DNA of 6,997 bases from Patescibacteria group bacterium. Lineage in GTDB: Bacteria; Patescibacteriota; Minisyncoccia; UBA9983. The notes beneath the pieces are model-generated. The model had not been told where the DNA came from and did not search any database. It saw only the letters and a program-made list of their open reading frames with translations. This document shows, in pieces, positions 4,556-6,997 of this stretch; the first letter of the stretch is position 1; each line of letters opens with the position of its first letter. Location: contig JAHJXC010000039.1 of the NCBI GenBank assembly GCA_018827845.1, positions 1-6,997 on the forward strand. Reading direction: 5' to 3'. Both the position numbers and the translations under genes were made by a program.

Positions 4556-5266
4556 TTATTTTTTAATGCGTTTGACCTTTTCAAATATAAAAATAATGAC
4601 AATTATGACGATCCAGAGCGGTATGAAAACTTTTAATATATCCACACCATCCCTCATATTTATTATAAAGTAATTAAAAATAAAATGCAAAATAGTGGCA
4701 ATGGCAATTCCTCCTATAACATTGCGTTTACGGCTTTCTTTATGAAAGAACGAAAAAGCGATACTGGCGCCCACTACAGCAGAAGTGGCAGTATGAAGCA
4801 GAGTGGCTCCCAGAAAGCGAAGATTGCCTGTAATAAAACTAGAAAGCAGGCCGTCAGAATTTAACAGAAAGAAAAAATTTTCTAAAGCAGCAAAACCAAG
4901 AGCAGCTGTAATCAGATATATTAAAGCGTCCACAGGCTCGTCAAAACACGGTTTTTTTAAGGCGGCGTGTTTGGCTGCCAGATATTTTAGGATTTCTTCA
5001 ATAAGGGCCCAGAAAAATAAAACTACTGCAAATCCCACAGCTGTTTTTTCAAAATTTAATTCCTGAGCCACAAACAAAATTGCGTTTTCAAAAATAAAAG
5101 CAATGCCAACCGCCAGCATTCCTGCAAAAAAGGCGAGAAAAAGAATAGAGCGCGGCTCTGGACGCAGGTCTTCCCTAAGCCAGAACCATAGCCAGATAAG
5201 AGCGGGGATGATGCCAAGCGCTAGAGAAAAAAATAAATTATTGCTGTTAATTTCTAAGAAACCCAT
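4556..5266 (-). CDS. prsW: PrsW-family intramembrane metalloprotease
   Basis: A 236-aa polytopic membrane protein of the PrsW family (CAAX-protease-like superfamily), which in Bacillus cuts the anti-sigma factor RsiW. About seven to eight hydrophobic segments are visible. Family motifs: E-E-I-L-K (90-94), F-D-E-P-V-D-A-L-I-Y (108-117), G-F-A-A-L-E-N-F-F-F (124-133), R-F-L-G-A-T-L-L-H-T-A-T-S-A (150-163), and a C-terminal L-H-F-I-F-N (193-198); the Glu and His residues are the expected active-site set. The start is placed at the ATG whose codon ends valS (valS reads AAATGGGTTTCTTAG), giving a 13-nt overlap. A start at 5341 would add 25 residues read from the palindrome and lacks any family resemblance. 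The substrate is unknown; no sigma/anti-sigma pair is in the window. Cotranscription with valS and hsp20 is likely. Confidence 0.9.
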   Translation of the reverse strand: MGFLEINSNNLFFSLALGIIPALIWLWFWLREDLRPEPRSILFLAFFAGMLAVGIAFIFENAILFVAQELNFEKTAVGFAVVLFFWALIEEILKYLAAKHAALKKPCFDEPVDALIYLITAALGFAALENFFFLLNSDGLLSSFITGNLRFLGATLLHTATSAVVGASIAFSFFHKESRKRNVIGGIAIATILHFIFNYFIINMRDGVDILKVFIPLWIVIIVIIFIFEKVKRIKK

Positions 5267-6996
5267 TTTTCTATGATTAACAAACGACTTACGATGTCGG
5301 TATTCCACCGACATCGTAAGTCGTTTGGAATCATGCCCCAAATTTCTTCAGTTATAAACGGCATAAAAGGATGAAGAAGAATTAAAACAGTATTAAGTAT
5401 TAAGTATAAAGTATAAAGAGTTTCTTCTGATTTGCTATTTTTAGAATATTCAATGTAGTTGTCTGCGAAATCATGCCAAGTAAAATCGTAAATCGTATGC
5501 AGAGCCTGACCAAATTTGTACTGATTCAAATCTTTATTAACTGTCTTTATGGTTTTTTCTAATTTATCCAAAATTTCTTTATTTTCTTTTTGTAATTTGG
5601 ATTTTTGAATTTGTTTGTAATTTGTAATTTGGATTTTTGAATTTCCGATTTGTGTTAATACAAATCGGCTGATGTTCCAAATTTTATTGCAGAATTTTTT
5701 TCCAGCCAAGACATGGTCTTCATTAAAATGTATATCTTGGCCGCCCATCATCTGGTAAATTAAGCCGAATCTTGTTGCATCAGCGCCATATTTTTCAATA
5801 AGCACTATAGGATCAGTTCCAGTGCCAAGGGATTTTGACATTCTTTTGCCCTCTTTGGTCAAAATCGTCGGATGAATTATTACATCTTTAAACGGCTCTT
5901 TTTTCATAAATTCCAGTCCGGAAAAAATCATTCTGGCTACCCAGAGGTTAATAATGTCTCGCGCAGTTGAAAGAACCTGAGTGGGATAAAATTTTTTAAG
6001 ATCAGATTTATTAAAAACAGCAAATGGCCAGAGAGCGGAAGAAAACCATGTGTCCAAAACATCATCCGTGTTTTCAAGGGGGATTTTGTGCCCCCACCAG
6101 ATTTGTCGGGAAATGCACCAATCTTTTATTCCGCCAGTTGGCGGATTAAACCAATCAAAATAAACTTTTTCCCATTTCTTAGGATGAAAGGCCACATGGC
6201 CTTTTTTGACTGATTCCTTCGCCTTTTTGGCTAATTCAGCCATTTTTAAAAACCACTGCTTGCTGATTTGGGGCTCTATAACACTTCCACAGCGATAGCA
6301 TTTGGAAACACGCAAATCATAATCTTCAATTTTTTCAATAAGACCTTGCGCTTCTAGTTCTTTTGTAATTTTTTCGCGCGCCTCTTTTGTTTTTAATCCA
6401 TCTAATTCTTCAATTATTTTATTTGGCTTGCCCTGAGCTTGTTGAAGGGTCATTTTGCCGAATTGATTTATAACTTGATAAGCAGGCAATTTGTGCCTCT
6501 CGCTAATCTCAAAATCAGTTATATCATGAGCCGGGGTCACTTTTACCGCGCCAGTGCCAAATTCCATTTCCACTGCCGAATCAGCAATAACTGGAATTTC
6601 CCGGTTCATGATCGGCAAAATTACTTTCTTTCCTATAAAATTTTTATATCTTTTATCTTTGGGATTTACAGCCACAGCAGAGTCGCCCAGCATCGTCTCC
6701 GGTCTAGTAGTAGCAACAGTTAAAGGACCATATTTAATATAATATAATTTTCCTTTTACATCTTCATATTCTAATTCCAGATCAGAAAGCGATGTCTGGC
6801 ATCTTGTACACCAATTTACAACTCTGTCTCCCTGATAAATCCATCCTTTTTTATAGTAATGAAGAAAAGCGTTTTCCACTGCTTTTGCATATCCTTCATC
6901 TATTGTAAAGCGCGTGCGGGACCAATCGCAGGAGGAACCGAGTTTTTTCAATTGGTCCAGGATTATGTTCCCGTATTTTTCTTTCCATTCCCAGAC
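5254..6996 (-). CDS. valS: Valyl-tRNA synthetase, missing N-terminus at window edge
   Basis: The last 580 residues of ValRS, a class I synthetase charging tRNA-Val; the HIGH motif lies outside the window. In order (fragment numbering): V-V-N-W-C-T-R-C (59-66), editing domain with T-T-R-P-E-T-M-L-G-D (96-105) and T-P-A-H-D (154-158), C-Y-R-C-G (233-237), K-D-W-C-I-S-R-Q-I-W-W-G-H-K-I-P (291-306), D-V-L-D-T-W-F-S-S (312-320), K-R-M-S-K-S-L-G (384-391), and the anticodon-binding helical domain ending H-P-F-M-P-F-I-T-E-E-I-W. Oddities: the segment between G-H-K-I-P and D-V-L-D-T-W, normally tens of residues with Cys, is reduced to a few; the protein ends soon after E-E-I-W without the C-terminal coiled coil; and at least five short repeats are translated in frame. 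The TTG at 6951 is internal. prsW-like starts inside its last codons. Confidence 0.96.
   Translation of the reverse strand, partial: VWEWKEKYGNIILDQLKKLGSSCDWSRTRFTIDEGYAKAVENAFLHYYKKGWIYQGDRVVNWCTRCQTSLSDLELEYEDVKGKLYYIKYGPLTVATTRPETMLGDSAVAVNPKDKRYKNFIGKKVILPIMNREIPVIADSAVEMEFGTGAVKVTPAHDITDFEISERHKLPAYQVINQFGKMTLQQAQGKPNKIIEELDGLKTKEAREKITKELEAQGLIEKIEDYDLRVSKCYRCGSVIEPQISKQWFLKMAELAKKAKESVKKGHVAFHPKKWEKVYFDWFNPPTGGIKDWCISRQIWWGHKIPLENTDDVLDTWFSSALWPFAVFNKSDLKKFYPTQVLSTARDIINLWVARMIFSGLEFMKKEPFKDVIIHPTILTKEGKRMSKSLGTGTDPIVLIEKYGADATRFGLIYQMMGGQDIHFNEDHVLAGKKFCNKIWNISRFVLTQIGNSKIQITNYKQIQKSKLQKENKEILDKLEKTIKTVNKDLNQYKFGQALHTIYDFTWHDFADNYIEYSKNSKSEETLYTLYLILNTVLILLHPFMPFITEEIWGMIPNDLRCRWNTDIVSRLLIIEKWVS
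5281..5327. repeat. 47-nt perfect palindrome near the 3' end of valS
   Basis: Two 21-bp arms (5281-5301 and 5307-5327; outer part AAACGACTTACGATGTCGGT) around the 5-nt loop ATTCC. It is translated in valS as about 16 residues (N-D-L-R-C-R-W-N-T-D-I-V-S-R-L-L) between conserved E-E-I-W-G-M-I-P and L-I-I-E-K-W. No T-run follows, so it is not a standard terminator. Confidence 0.9.
5389..5416. repeat. Heptanucleotide tandem repeat inside valS
   Basis: Four tandem 7-nt units, AGTATTA twice then AGTATAA twice. On the coding strand it gives the L-Y-T-L-Y-L-I-L-N stretch of a helix before L-L-H-P-F-M-P-F. Confidence 0.8.
5589..5644. repeat. 24-nt direct repeat inside valS
   Basis: Two identical 24-nt copies (5589-5612 and 5621-5644, core GTAATTTGGATTTTTGAATT) with an 8-nt gap that repeats part of the unit. 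It is translated as a polar N-S-K-I-Q-I-T-N-Y-K-Q-I-Q-K-S-K insert between the R-F-V-L helix and the following K-E-I-L-D-K-L helix. Confidence 0.85.
5645..5668. repeat. 9-bp inverted repeat abutting the direct repeat in valS
   Basis: CCGATTTGT / ACAAATCGG with a 6-nt loop, immediately next to the direct repeat. One arm encodes the conserved S-R-F-V part, so only the other arm can be a late addition; chance is not excluded. Confidence 0.5.
6130..6145. repeat. 16-nt palindrome inside valS
   Basis: TCCGCCA-GT-TGGCGGA, a perfect 7-bp inverted repeat. It encodes exactly P-P-T-G-G inserted between W-F-N and I-K-D-W-C-I-S-R-Q, a place where ValRS proteins usually run directly into the I-x-D-W motif. 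Confidence 0.75.
6430..6451. repeat. GCCCTGAGCTTG...GAAGGG dispersed repeat, coding copy in valS
   Basis: GCCCTGAGCTTGTTGAAGGG plus TC, translated on the minus strand as T-L-Q-Q-A-Q-G between G-K-M and the D-G-L-K-T-K-E-A-R stretch of the editing domain. It shares GCCCTGAGCTTG with the terminator at 2434-2455 and the CCTGAGC / GAAGG ends with 2042-2062. Confidence 0.75.
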
Positions 6997-6997
6997 T

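Noticed and set aside
4803..5066. 87-aa plus-strand ORF opposite the PrsW-like gene
   Set aside because: Antisense shadow of a gene with clear family motifs.
5281..5327. Transcription terminator
   Set aside because: No T-run on either strand and it lies within the valS reading frame upstream of cotranscribed genes.
5267..5341. 25-residue N-terminal extension of the PrsW-like protein
   Set aside because: It is read from the palindrome in another frame of valS; the protein from ATG 5266 already begins just before the first membrane segment.
5589..5668. CRISPR-like or phage attachment repeat
   Set aside because: Only two copies with an 8-nt gap, AT-rich, inside an open coding frame, with no cas or integrase gene.

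Overview
The window looks like a piece of an AT-rich genome from the candidate phyla radiation (Patescibacteria, most likely a Parcubacteria-type lineage). This is inferred from very compact genes, many genes without a Shine-Dalgarno (SD) site, tRNAs with no encoded CCA, a group 3-type NiFe hydrogenase beside a TreT-like trehalose synthase, and above all several kinds of short palindromic or direct repeats carried in frame inside protein genes. Nothing suggests a recoded TGA: the 65-aa ORF ends at TGA and the other ORFs read normally.

Layout. 2-421 (+) is the C-terminal end of a NiFe hydrogenase large subunit, ending exactly at the mature DPCxxCxxH terminus. Facing it on the minus strand are hypC and a 198-aa protein resembling DUF6390, closed by a terminator at 421-457. 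Divergent from hypC is a YruB-type glutaredoxin followed at once by tRNA-Arg(CCT) and tRNA-Ala(GGC). Next come two small plus-strand genes (65 and 70 aa), each with its own promoter, strong SD and terminator; the second has a leader with an SD-like sequence displayed in a hairpin loop. A TreT-like GT4 trehalose synthase runs on the minus strand (2462-3721), divergent from a small single-pass membrane protein that is followed 4 nt later by tRNA-Phe(GAA). The right part is a minus-strand cluster valS > prsW-like > hsp20, where valS enters from the right edge and overlaps prsW by 13 nt.

How the genes relate. The left end is a hydrogenase/maturation block: HypC delivers the Fe(CN)2CO unit to large subunits, and the DUF6390-like protein probably belongs to the same job. 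The right end combines translation (ValRS), membrane proteolysis (PrsW family) and a small heat-shock chaperone. The central part is housekeeping and stress-related (tRNAs, glutaredoxin, trehalose synthesis).

Most unusual points: (1) valS carries at least five different short repeat elements read through in frame; (2) the hydrogenase large subunit is encoded without a C-terminal peptide; (3) tRNA-Phe has A18 and G55 in place of the universal G18/U55 pair; (4) a GAAAGGAGG loop in a 5' leader resembles the STAB-SD mRNA stabiliser; (5) one repeat core (GCCCTGAGCTTG) serves as a terminator stem in one place and as coding sequence in another. I do not see a CRISPR array, a transposase or a defence system.
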